A DNA stretch of 27,991 bases, taken from positions 1-27,991 of the forward strand of contig DATJNS010000002.1 of assembly GCA_035507915.1 (NCBI GenBank). Direction: 5' to 3'. The position numbers and the translations under genes are program-made. Source of the DNA: JACQAI01 sp035507915. Its GTDB lineage: Bacteria > Pseudomonadota > Alphaproteobacteria > Elsterales > Elsteraceae. The notes under the pieces were generated by a model. It did no database searches and was not told where the DNA came from. It worked only from the letters and a program-made list of their open reading frames with translations. Positions 18,074 through 25,581 of the stretch are shown piece after piece. Each line of letters begins with the position of its first letter. Positions within the stretch are counted from its first letter, which is position 1.

Positions 18074-18278
18074 GGCAATCGATCCGAATCCGGACTAGCG
18101 CAAGCCGTGAGGTTACCGTGACCCATGGTTTTTTTCAACTAGATTACAAACATTCACTGTTAATATTCTGATTTGTCGCAATTTTTCGGCCAATCGGAAG
18201 GGTGTGCCAAAGCCCCGGGCCGGCCCGCCGCCAGCTTTCTCCCAGGATGCCGGGCCAATGGTGCGGGACATGAAATCG

Positions 18279-18307
18279 TTGTCCCGCGCGCGCCCGCTCT
18301 CTATGGT
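18279..18307 (+). promoter_or_regulatory. Candidate sigma-70 type promoter for rne
   Basis: TTGTCC (18279-18284) and TATGGT (18302-18307) are separated by exactly 17 bases, each matching four of six consensus positions. Transcription would start near 18314, giving a leader of about 364 bases. This is judged by pattern only, and GC-rich genomes give many chance matches. Confidence 0.35.
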
Positions 18308-18444
18308 GGATGGTGAATACCCGGCGTCGGCTGGCTCCTGCATTGCATGGGACAGCCGGGCCGCGAACGGCGACCGCACCGGAATCCCGACGTCTGGATT
18401 GGTGTCCAGCGCGTCAGGGGATCGGGCGCCGCGCCGCACGTCCG

Positions 18445-18547
18445 GGCGCCGGCGACGGCGCCATGCCTAAACCCAGGAGCCGACACCAGCGTGTCACAGG
18501 CCTATCGCACCGCATGGCACCAGCAGCCTCTCGGGCCCTCTCCCGAG
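18445..18547 (+). other. Two short stem-loops in the rne leader
   Basis: Two perfect six-base stems with six-base loops were found: GGCGCC / GGCGCC at 18445-18450 and 18457-18462, and CTCGGG / CCCGAG at 18530-18535 and 18542-18547. Both lie inside the proposed rne leader RNA, 130-230 bases before the start codon, and could contribute to an autoregulatory structure. Short GC stems are frequent by chance in this DNA. Confidence 0.3.
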
Positions 18548-18677
18548 GCGTTGCCGGAAGCAACCCGCCGAGACCGGCGCGTGTTGCGCGCCTCGGCGTG
18601 CGCGGTCGGCCGGTGCGCTCCGCCCCGCCATCCGGGTTGCGCCGCGACGCGCGCGCACCCGTCGGAGACAAAGCTAA

Positions 18678-21497
18678 ATGGTCAAACGTATGTTGATCGA
18701 CGCGACCCATCCGGAGGAGACCCGGGTGGTCGTGCTCAGCGGCAACCGTCTCGAAGAATTCGACTTCGAGAGCGCCAGCAAGAAGCAGCTTAAGGGCAAC
18801 ATCTATCTCGCCAAGGTGACGCGCGTCGAGCCGTCGCTCCAGGCGGCGTTCGTCGACTACGGCGGCAACCGCCACGGCTTCCTCGCCTTCAACGAGATCC
18901 ACCCCGACTACTATCGGATCCCGATCGCCGATCGCGAGGCGCTGATGGCGGAGGCGCGTGCCGCCGAGCACGAGGCCGCGCAGGACGCCGACGATGCCGC
19001 CGGCGAGCGGGACGACGGCGCGCCGGTCGCCGCCCACCGCGAGGCCGGTCCCGACGACGGCCTCGACGACACGTCCGATCTCGAGGCGGTGGATGGCGGC
19101 ATGCCCGCCGATCATCCCCACGACGCCGAGGCGCGCGGCGCGTACGACGCGTCGCCGGGCGACGCCGCCGAGCCGCCGGCGCCCGAAGCGATCGCGCCGG
19201 CATCATTCGACGCCGACGCGCCCGCCCGGTTCGACGCCACCGCGGCGACCGGCGAGCCGCGCGACGACGCGGCGCAAGGCGAGGACGACGCCGACGTGCC
19301 GGCGCAGGCCGCCGGGAGCGGCACCGTCAGCACGATCGTCGACACCAGCAACGGCAGCGACGACGAGCCGGTCGAGCTGCTCGGCGGCGATGCGCTCGAG
19401 GAAGTCGCGCCGCGGCGCCACCGCAACTATCGCAACTACAAGATCCAGGAAGTGATCGCGCGTCGGCAGATCATGCTGGTGCAGGTCGTCAAGGAGGAGC
19501 GCGGCACCAAGGGCGCGGCGCTCACCACCTACCTGTCGCTCGCCGGTCGCTACTGCGTGCTGATGCCGAATACGCCGCGCGGCGGCGGGGTGAGCCGCAA
19601 GATCACCAGCGCGGCCGACCGCAAGCGCCTGAAGGGCATGCTCGACGAGCTCGAGATTCCCGAAGGCATGGCCGTGATCGTGCGCACCGCCGGCATGGAG
19701 CGCAGCAAGGCCGAGATCAAGCGCGACTACGAGTACCTGCTGCGCCTGTGGGACGAGATCCGCGCGCTCACGCTCGAGTCGACCGCGCCGGCGCTGATCC
19801 ACGAGGAAGGCAACCTGATCAAGCGGTCGATCCGCGACCTCTACGCGCGCGACATCGACGAGGTCCAGGTCGACGGCGAGGAAGGCTACAAGAGCGCCAA
19901 GACGTTCATGAAGATGATCGTCCCGAGCCATGCCAAGCGGGTCCAGCCCTACCGCGATCCGCAGGTGCCGCTGTTCCACCGCTACCAGATCGAGGCGCAG
20001 CTCGACGCCATCCACAACCCGACGGTCCAGCTCAAGTCGGGCGGCTACATCGTGATGAACCAGACCGAGGCGCTGGTCGCGATCGACGTGAACTCCGGGC
20101 GCGCGACGCGCGAGCGCCACATCGAGGAGACCGCCCTCAAGACCAACCTCGAGGCATCCGACGAGATCGCGCGCCAGGTGCGCCTGCGCGACCTCGCAGG
20201 ATTGATCGTGATCGACTTCATCGACATGGAGGAGAACCGCAACAACCATGCGGTCGAGCGCCGGCTCAAGGAGGCGATGCGGCACGATCGCGCGCGCATC
20301 CAGATCGGCCGCATCTCGGCGTTCGGCCTGCTCGAGCTGTCGCGCCAGCGGCTGCGGCCGAGCCTCGCCGAGACCTCGACCGAGCGCTGCCCGCATTGCA
20401 ACGGCCTCGGCACCGTGCGCTCCACCGAATCGACCGCGCTGCACGTGCTGCGCGCGATCGAGGAGGAGGGCATCCGCCTGCGCTCGGCCGAGATCATGGT
20501 CCACGTGCCGACCGCGATCGCGCTCTACATCTTCAATCAGAAGCGCGCCAAGCTCGCCGAGATCGAGGCGCGCTACGGCTTCCGCGTGCTGATCGGCAGC
20601 GACGACGCGCTGGTGCCGCCCAACTATCGCCTCGAGCGCCTGCGGCATCGGGCGCCGGGCGATCCGCTGCCGACCCCGATCCTGCCGCCGCCGATCGCCG
20701 AGATCGACGACGATGACGTCGAGGAGGTCGAGGATACCGAAGCCGAGGAGGCGCAGACCGCCGACGAGTCCGAGCCGGTCGGCGCGACCGAGCGCGGCGG
20801 CGAGCATGACGGCGAGCGCGACGGCGAAGGCAGCCGGCGCCGCCGTCGGCGCGGACGGCGCCGGCGTAACCGGAATGGCGACGACGGGTTCCCGCGCCGC
20901 GACGAGGCCGTCGTGCCGCGCACTGACGAGCGGTTCGCGCGCGCCGATGGCCCCGACGAAGCGATCGGCGACGACAGCGGGCCCGACGAGGAGCTTCCGC
21001 GCGAAGCGCGCGAGCCTGGCCTGGCCAACGGCGAAGACGGCGAGGCACGCCGCCGTCGGCGGCGCGGCAAGCGCGGCGGCCGACGGCGCGGCCGGCGCCC
21101 CGAGGACGGTTTCGAGCCGCGCGCGCCCGGCGACGCCGCCGTGCCGCCGAGCAACTACGAGCCGCATCCCTACGCTGAGCATGCGACACCGATCGACGAT
21201 GCGGCCAGCACCTATCAGTCGCCGGTCTACACGCCTCAACCGCCGACCTACGCACCGCCGGCATACGAGCCGCCCGAGCCGGAGCCGCCGGCGCGCGCGC
21301 AGCCGGCCCCGCACCCGGCGACCTACACGCCCGCGTACGAACCGCCGCCCGAGCCGCCGCGCTATGCGGAGCCCGCGGCGCCGGAGCCCGCGCCGAGCCG
21401 CGTGCCGGCGCCGCCGCCCGAAGGCGTCGACGTCGTGGTGGTCGAGCAGCCGCCGGAGAACCCGCGCAAGGGCTGGTGGCGGCGCCTGAGCAAGTGA
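18678..21497 (+). CDS. rne: Ribonuclease E, alphaproteobacterial type
   Basis: The 939-residue endoribonuclease starts mRNA decay, processes rRNA and tRNA precursors and scaffolds the degradosome. The N-terminus MVKRMLIDATHPEETRV is typical. The S1 RNA-binding domain begins near residue 37, is broken after about residue 90 by an acidic, low-complexity insertion of about 160 residues, and resumes at 'NYKIQEVIARRQIML' (about 253). The catalytic core carries metal-binding D470 ('AIDVNSGR'), the D513-D516 segment ('VIDFIDMEE') and the Zn-link C571/C574 ('CPHC'). The C-terminal third is disordered: an acidic patch, two arginine-rich RNA-binding stretches, a Pro/Tyr-rich tract and a terminal 'RKGWWRR' (G932-W934) like the PNPase-binding motif described for Caulobacter RNase E. 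RNase G is excluded by length and tail. Confidence 0.96.
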   Translation: MVKRMLIDATHPEETRVVVLSGNRLEEFDFESASKKQLKGNIYLAKVTRVEPSLQAAFVDYGGNRHGFLAFNEIHPDYYRIPIADREALMAEARAAEHEAAQDADDAAGERDDGAPVAAHREAGPDDGLDDTSDLEAVDGGMPADHPHDAEARGAYDASPGDAAEPPAPEAIAPASFDADAPARFDATAATGEPRDDAAQGEDDADVPAQAAGSGTVSTIVDTSNGSDDEPVELLGGDALEEVAPRRHRNYRNYKIQEVIARRQIMLVQVVKEERGTKGAALTTYLSLAGRYCVLMPNTPRGGGVSRKITSAADRKRLKGMLDELEIPEGMAVIVRTAGMERSKAEIKRDYEYLLRLWDEIRALTLESTAPALIHEEGNLIKRSIRDLYARDIDEVQVDGEEGYKSAKTFMKMIVPSHAKRVQPYRDPQVPLFHRYQIEAQLDAIHNPTVQLKSGGYIVMNQTEALVAIDVNSGRATRERHIEETALKTNLEASDEIARQVRLRDLAGLIVIDFIDMEENRNNHAVERRLKEAMRHDRARIQIGRISAFGLLELSRQRLRPSLAETSTERCPHCNGLGTVRSTESTALHVLRAIEEEGIRLRSAEIMVHVPTAIALYIFNQKRAKLAEIEARYGFRVLIGSDDALVPPNYRLERLRHRAPGDPLPTPILPPPIAEIDDDDVEEVEDTEAEEAQTADESEPVGATERGGEHDGERDGEGSRRRRRRGRRRRNRNGDDGFPRRDEAVVPRTDERFARADGPDEAIGDDSGPDEELPREAREPGLANGEDGEARRRRRRGKRGGRRRGRRPEDGFEPRAPGDAAVPPSNYEPHPYAEHATPIDDAASTYQSPVYTPQPPTYAPPAYEPPEPEPPARAQPAPHPATYTPAYEPPPEPPRYAEPAAPEPAPSRVPAPPPEGVDVVVVEQPPENPRKGWWRRLSK

Positions 21498-21537
21498 CGG
21501 GGCGCATCGCGCGCCGCCGAGCCATCGGGAGGCACGG

Positions 21538-21891
21538 ATGTTCGCGGTGATCTTCGAGGTCCAGCCGAAACCGGGACGTGCCCAGGACTATCTCGATCTG
21601 GCGGCCAAGCTGCGCCCGGAGTTGGAGAAGGTCGACGGCTTCATCTCGATCGAGCGCTTCCAGAGCCTGACGACCGAGGGCAAGTACCTGTCGCTGTCGT
21701 TCTGGCGCGACGCCGACGCGGTCAAACGCTGGCGCGGCCACGTCGAGCACCACGAGGCCCAGGCGAAGGGCCGCAACGAGATCTTCGCCGACTACCGCAT
21801 CCGCGTCGCCGAGGTGGCGCGCGACTACGGCATGTTCGAGCGCCGCGAAGCGCCCCAGCACTTTCCCGAGATCAAGCGCCCGGCAACTTGA
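21538..21891 (+). CDS. Antibiotic biosynthesis monooxygenase (ABM) domain protein
   Basis: The 117-residue protein has the small ferredoxin-like ABM fold: 'FAVIFEVQPKPGRAQDYLDLAAKL' at the N-terminus, then 'VDGFISIERF', 'KYLSLSFWRDADAVKRWRG' and 'HHEAQAKGR'. Such proteins act as dimers. Some oxidise aromatic or haem substrates without added cofactor, while many have no known role. The GGGAGG at 21527-21532 is a good ribosome-binding site for the ATG at 21538. The gene follows rne by 40 bases and may be co-transcribed with it. Its last 20 bases overlap the end of the convergent hydrolase gene on the other strand. Confidence 0.88.
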   Translation: MFAVIFEVQPKPGRAQDYLDLAAKLRPELEKVDGFISIERFQSLTTEGKYLSLSFWRDADAVKRWRGHVEHHEAQAKGRNEIFADYRIRVAEVARDYGMFERREAPQHFPEIKRPAT

Positions 21892-22834
21892 AGACGGTGC
21901 GCACGAACGCGCGAACGTCGTCCGGCGCGCGGCGGATCGCCTCGCCGTCGCCGCCCGCCATGGCGCCGCGCGTCAGGCATTTGCGGAAGTAGTCGGGCGG
22001 CGCCGGCTCGCCCGTGGCGCGGACGCTGGTCGTGAAGCGGTCGAGGTCGATCAATCCGTTGCACCCGCGGCCGGTCACGAGGTCGCGACCGTAGCGCGGC
22101 GGATTCGCCGAGTCGAAATCGTGATAGGCGTTGGGGTAGACGATCACGCTCGCGACGGCCCCCTTGGAACGGAACCAGGCGGCATAGTCCTGGCACGGCG
22201 CGGCCGGCGTGTAGTTGTCCTGGCCACCCAGCAGGAACAGGAGCGGCGCACCCGTGATGTGCTCGGAGACCGGCCAGTCGTTGCAATAGGGATAGAGCGG
22301 GACGTGCAGCGCGAAGCGCGTGTTCTCGGCGATGATGGCGCGGCGGAACGGCTCGAGCGCGGTGTAGAGCGCGACTTGGCCGCCTTTCGAGAAACCCATC
22401 ACGCCGATGCGCTGCGGATCGATGCGCGGATCGGCCGCCAGCAGGCGCAGCGCCGCCAGCGCGTCGGCGACGTTCGCCGCGGTGGAGAGCTGGCTCTGAT
22501 CGGTCGCGGTCCGCACGATGTGACGCGGCGTGAAACTGTCGACCACGAAGCCGGCGACGCCGATCCCGGCCAGCTGGTCGGCCCACCAGAATTCGCGCTC
22601 GACGGTGACCCCGGCGCTGCCGTGGGCAATCACCATCGCGGGCACCGGTCCGTTCGCCGCGGGCAGGCGCAAGGTGCCGAAGACCATCGTCTTGTCGCCG
22701 AGTTCGCCGCGCGCCAGCGCCAGATAGCCGGTCGGCGTCACGCTCTCGAAGGCGATCTTGCCGCTGTCTTGGGCGGCCGCGGCGACGGCGCCGAGCGCGA
22801 GCAGGCAAGCCAGCGCGCAGGTCGCCGCGCGCAT
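21872..22834 (-). CDS. Secreted dienelactone-hydrolase-like alpha/beta hydrolase
   Basis: The 320-residue protein has a signal peptide (about residues 1-21, MRAATCALACLLALGAVAAA) and an alpha/beta hydrolase fold of the dienelactone hydrolase group. The likely triad is S149 in 'GFSKGGQ', D206 in 'LGGQDNYTP' and H238 in 'NAYHDFD'. 'VIAHGSAG' near residue 69 would form the oxyanion loop. Several extra cysteines (for example C184, C214 and others near the C-terminus) fit an exported protein. The ATG at 22834 lies two bases after the aminotransferase stop, so it is probably the last gene of the GGT-aminotransferase unit. Substrate unknown; carboxyl esters or lactones are plausible. The gene end overlaps the convergent ABM gene by 20 bases. 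Confidence 0.88.
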   Translation of the reverse strand: MRAATCALACLLALGAVAAAAQDSGKIAFESVTPTGYLALARGELGDKTMVFGTLRLPAANGPVPAMVIAHGSAGVTVEREFWWADQLAGIGVAGFVVDSFTPRHIVRTATDQSQLSTAANVADALAALRLLAADPRIDPQRIGVMGFSKGGQVALYTALEPFRRAIIAENTRFALHVPLYPYCNDWPVSEHITGAPLLFLLGGQDNYTPAAPCQDYAAWFRSKGAVASVIVYPNAYHDFDSANPPRYGRDLVTGRGCNGLIDLDRFTTSVRATGEPAPPDYFRKCLTRGAMAGGDGEAIRRAPDDVRAFVRTVFKLPGA

Positions 22835-22836
22835 GC

Positions 22837-23985
22837 CTACGCGCGCCACGCCGTGAGGCGGCGCGCGGCCTCTTCCATGTCGGCGGTCGCGCCGGCGAAC
22901 GAGAAGCGCACCGCGCGGTGGCCGCGCGCCGGGTCGAAATCGATCCCCGGCGTGAGCGCGACGCCGGTCTCGGCCAGCACGCGGCGGCAGAACGCCTCGC
23001 TGTCGTTGGTGAGATGGGTCACGTCGGCGTAGAGGTAGAACGCGCCGTCGGCCGGCGCGAAGTCGCGGAAACCCGCGGCCGGCAGGCGCTCGAGCAGCAG
23101 CGCGCGGTTGACGGCATAGCGCCGCACGTTCGCCTCGAGCTCGGCCATGCTGTCGAACGCGCCGAGCGCGGCATGCTGCGCCAGGGTCGGCGGCGAGATG
23201 AAGAGGTTCTGGGCCAGGCACTCGACCGAGCGCACGAGGTCCTCGGGCAGCACCATCCAGCCGAGACGCCAGCCGGTCATCGAAAAATATTTCGAGAAGC
23301 TGTTGATCACCACGGCGTCCGGCGTCGCCTCGAGCGCAGTGGTCGCCGGCGCGCCGTAGGTGATGCCGTGATAGATCTCGTCGGAGATCAGCCGGATCGA
23401 GCGTGCCGCGCAATAGGCGGCGAGCTCGCGATAGTGCGCGGCCGACAGCATCGTGCCGGTCGGGTTGGCCGGGCTCGCGACGATCAGCCCGGCGAGCGGC
23501 GGCGCGATCCCGTCGAGGAGCGCCGGCGTCGGATGAAACCCGCTCTCCGGGCCGACCGGTATCTCCACCGGCACGACGTCGAGCGCGCGCAGGATGTGGC
23601 GATAGGCGGGATAGCCGGGCACGGTCAGCGCGACCCGATCGCCGGGCTCGAACGCGGCCAGGAACGCGAGCAGGAAAGCCCCCGACGAGCCGACCGTCAC
23701 GGCGATCCGCTCGGCCGGCACCGCGGCGCCGTAGCGCTCGCGGTAGAACGTTGCCAGGCGCGCGCGCAACGCCGGGATGCCGAGCGCCTCGGTGTAGCCG
23801 AGCACGTCGCGGTCGAGCGCCGACTTCGCGGCGGCCACCACGCCGCGCGGCGCCGGAGTCGCGGGCTGGCCGATCTCCAGATGCAGCACGTCGCCGCCGG
23901 CGGCGACGCGTTCGGCCGCGGCGCGCACCACCTCCATGACGATGAAGGGCGGGATCGCACCCCGCGCGGCGACCTTGAGCGCCAC
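22837..23985 (-). CDS. PLP-dependent class I/II aminotransferase
   Basis: The 382-residue cytoplasmic enzyme is a fold-type I aminotransferase. K232 in 'NSFSKYFSMTGWRLGW' forms the Schiff base with PLP. N174 ('SPANPTGT') and D202/Y205 ('SDEIYHG') contact the cofactor, and the arginine in 'AVRFSFAGA' near the C-terminus should bind the substrate carboxylate. The amino-acid specificity cannot be told from these motifs. The GTG at 23985 is chosen because it gives MALKVAARGAIPPFIVMEV, matching the usual start of alphaproteobacterial relatives ('IPPFIVM'), and lies 11 bases after the GGT stop. Longer versions reaching into the GGT gene are out of register with known N-termini. It is the middle gene of the minus-strand unit. 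Confidence 0.93.
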   Translation of the reverse strand: MALKVAARGAIPPFIVMEVVRAAAERVAAGGDVLHLEIGQPATPAPRGVVAAAKSALDRDVLGYTEALGIPALRARLATFYRERYGAAVPAERIAVTVGSSGAFLLAFLAAFEPGDRVALTVPGYPAYRHILRALDVVPVEIPVGPESGFHPTPALLDGIAPPLAGLIVASPANPTGTMLSAAHYRELAAYCAARSIRLISDEIYHGITYGAPATTALEATPDAVVINSFSKYFSMTGWRLGWMVLPEDLVRSVECLAQNLFISPPTLAQHAALGAFDSMAELEANVRRYAVNRALLLERLPAAGFRDFAPADGAFYLYADVTHLTNDSEAFCRRVLAETGVALTPGIDFDPARGHRAVRFSFAGATADMEEAARRLTAWRA

Positions 23986-23996
23986 CGGTGGCGCCC

Positions 23997-25574
23997 TCAG
24001 CGCACGCTCGCCGCCAGGCCGAAGCCGCGCGGGTCGGGATGTGCCTCGCACGCGGTCGAGTCGACAGCCAGATCGGTCGGGCAATAGATCGCGTTGACCC
24101 GCCCCATGTGCTGCACCTCGGTCAGGTGGTAGCCGACCGCCTCCAAGGCCTGCGCGGTATCGTCGGCCTCCGGCTCGAGCAGCACGCTCTGCCCGTCGTC
24201 GGCCAGGCGCGGCCGCGCGAGGATGTCCTCGAGTTTGCGGCGTTCGACGAACGTCCCGAGCAGCGTCTCGACCGCGACCGCGGCGGCATAGCGGCCGTCG
24301 ACGCTGCCGAGCGCCATGAAGGCCTTCTCGGTGTTGGTGTTGACGACGAGCAGCGGCGCCATCGACAGCACGCCCGCGCGCGACGGCGGCGCGGCCATCG
24401 CGACGCCCGTGCCGGACGCGATGCGACCGCTGCCGAACCAGCCGCCCAGCGTGACCGTGCAGGCGACCGCCTCGCGGGAATTGTCGAGAACGACGAACGA
24501 GGTCGCGGGCGGCGCCGCGTCGGCCGGCAGCTCGATCGGTATCGACGGACCGGCGCCGTCGGACCGGTAGTCCGCCATCAGCATCTTGGCGCGGCTGACC
24601 GTGCCGACCTCGCCGCCCTGACCCGCGGCGCGCTGCGCCTCGGCCGCCATGGCGCGACGCACTGCCGCGGCCATGATGTGGACGCGCTGCGCCTGGGGGG
24701 CGCCGGCGTAGCCCGCGGCCGCCGTCATGGCGTAGAGATCGGCGGCGACCGCGCCGCCCGCCGCCGGCGGCGGTGGCAGCAAGACCCAATGGTTGCCGAG
24801 CGGCTCCTTGATCGGCGTGACGATGTGCGGCAGATAGCCGCGCAGATCGTCCATGGTCAGATCGCCGCCGGCGCCGCGCACCGCGTCGACCAGCTGGTGT
24901 GCCGCCAGGCCGCTATAGAAATCGCCGGCCCCGAAGGTGCGGATCCGCGAGAGCATGCCGGCGAGATCGGTCTGGCGCAGCTGGCTCCCCTCGCGTACCG
25001 GCCGTCCGGACGAATCGGTATAGAGCTCCTGAACCGCGAGATTGGCATGCTCGATGAGCGTGGGTTGATCGAGATCGTCGGCGAACGCCCGCGACACCTC
25101 GGTGCCGATGCGCGCCAGCTGCTCGGCGGGCGCCAGCAGCTGCGTCCATGGCAAATGCCCGAAACGCGAATGCAGGAGCGCCATGCCGCGCACGTTGGCC
25201 GGCACCGCCATGCCGCCACCCTTGGTCGGACGCGGCAGGAACTCGATCACCTCCATGCGCTTGCGGCCTGGATCGTAGGCGACGCACACGCCGCCGCCGC
25301 CCAGGCCGGCGGTCGACGGCAGGGTCGCGCTGAGCGCGAAATAAGTCGCAACCGCGGCATCGCCGGCAGTGCCGCCCGCCACCAGCACCTCGCGGCCGAC
25401 GAGCGCCGCATGCGGCTCGTCGGCGACCACGCCGCCGCGATAACCGACGACGCGACTGTGGCCCAGAAGATCACTGCTGCAGGCGGCGAGGCCGATGAGC
25501 AATGCGGCGGCGAGCGCCGCCGCCGGCCCGAGTTGACGGCGCCGGGACCGACGCTTAGTTAGGAGCAGACGCAA
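23997..25574 (-). CDS. Gamma-glutamyltransferase-like lipoprotein
   Basis: The 525-residue protein is a divergent member of the gamma-glutamyltranspeptidase Ntn-hydrolase family. The probable autoprocessing nucleophile is T358 in 'PPATSFVVLD', followed by 'VACTVTLGGWFGSGRIASGTGV', which matches the start of the small subunit. Upstream, 'GGTAGDAAVATYFALS' and 'STAGLGGGG' match the large subunit. Two canonical features look altered: the 'RExAP' arginine loop reads 'EFLPRPTKG', and the later 'GSxGG' loop reads 'GSVDGRY'. Activity is therefore uncertain. A basic N-terminus, hydrophobic stretch and lipobox 'LAAC' (C32) predict a lipid-anchored protein. No ATG or GTG precedes the signal sequence. 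TTG at 25574 with AAGGA ten bases upstream is the best start, but it is tentative and lies 7 bases from the divergent M48 gene. Confidence 0.85.
   Translation of the reverse strand: MRLLLTKRRSRRRQLGPAAALAAALLIGLAACSSDLLGHSRVVGYRGGVVADEPHAALVGREVLVAGGTAGDAAVATYFALSATLPSTAGLGGGGVCVAYDPGRKRMEVIEFLPRPTKGGGMAVPANVRGMALLHSRFGHLPWTQLLAPAEQLARIGTEVSRAFADDLDQPTLIEHANLAVQELYTDSSGRPVREGSQLRQTDLAGMLSRIRTFGAGDFYSGLAAHQLVDAVRGAGGDLTMDDLRGYLPHIVTPIKEPLGNHWVLLPPPPAAGGAVAADLYAMTAAAGYAGAPQAQRVHIMAAAVRRAMAAEAQRAAGQGGEVGTVSRAKMLMADYRSDGAGPSIPIELPADAAPPATSFVVLDNSREAVACTVTLGGWFGSGRIASGTGVAMAAPPSRAGVLSMAPLLVVNTNTEKAFMALGSVDGRYAAAVAVETLLGTFVERRKLEDILARPRLADDGQSVLLEPEADDTAQALEAVGYHLTEVQHMGRVNAIYCPTDLAVDSTACEAHPDPRGFGLAASVR
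25533..25561 (+). promoter_or_regulatory. Candidate promoter for the M48 protease-dsbA unit
   Basis: TTGACG (25533-25538) matches five of six -35 positions and is followed, 17 bases later, by TAGTTA (25556-25561), a weak -10. It lies inside codons 5-14 of the divergent GGT-like gene. A transcript would begin near 25568, just ahead of AGGGGA (25575-25580). Confidence 0.35.
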
Positions 25575-25581
25575 AGGGGAA

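Larger units (their letters stand above)
18074..18677. promoter_or_regulatory. Divergent amiC/rne control region and long rne leader
   Basis: This 604-base stretch holds no convincing gene; its short open frames lack family features. The part from about 18120 to 18190 is strikingly AT-rich for this chromosome (with T7 and AATTTTT runs) and is the natural place for the amiC promoter and upstream elements. No hexamer pair there is good enough to name. Downstream are a candidate rne promoter, two short perfect stem-loops and GGAG (18664-18667) ten bases before the rne ATG. Long structured leaders are known for enterobacterial rne, where they let RNase E control its own mRNA. The same is inferred here, not shown. 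Confidence 0.5.

Noticed and set aside
18204..18470. Small plus-strand frame in the rne leader as a leader peptide gene
   Set aside because: Start lacks a ribosome-binding site, the product shows no hydrophobic or regulatory-peptide character, and overlapping frames of equal size exist on both strands.
19203..21314. 703-codon minus-strand frame opposite rne
   Set aside because: Shadow frame with repetitive Arg/Asp/Val composition and no family signature; rne is complete on the plus strand.
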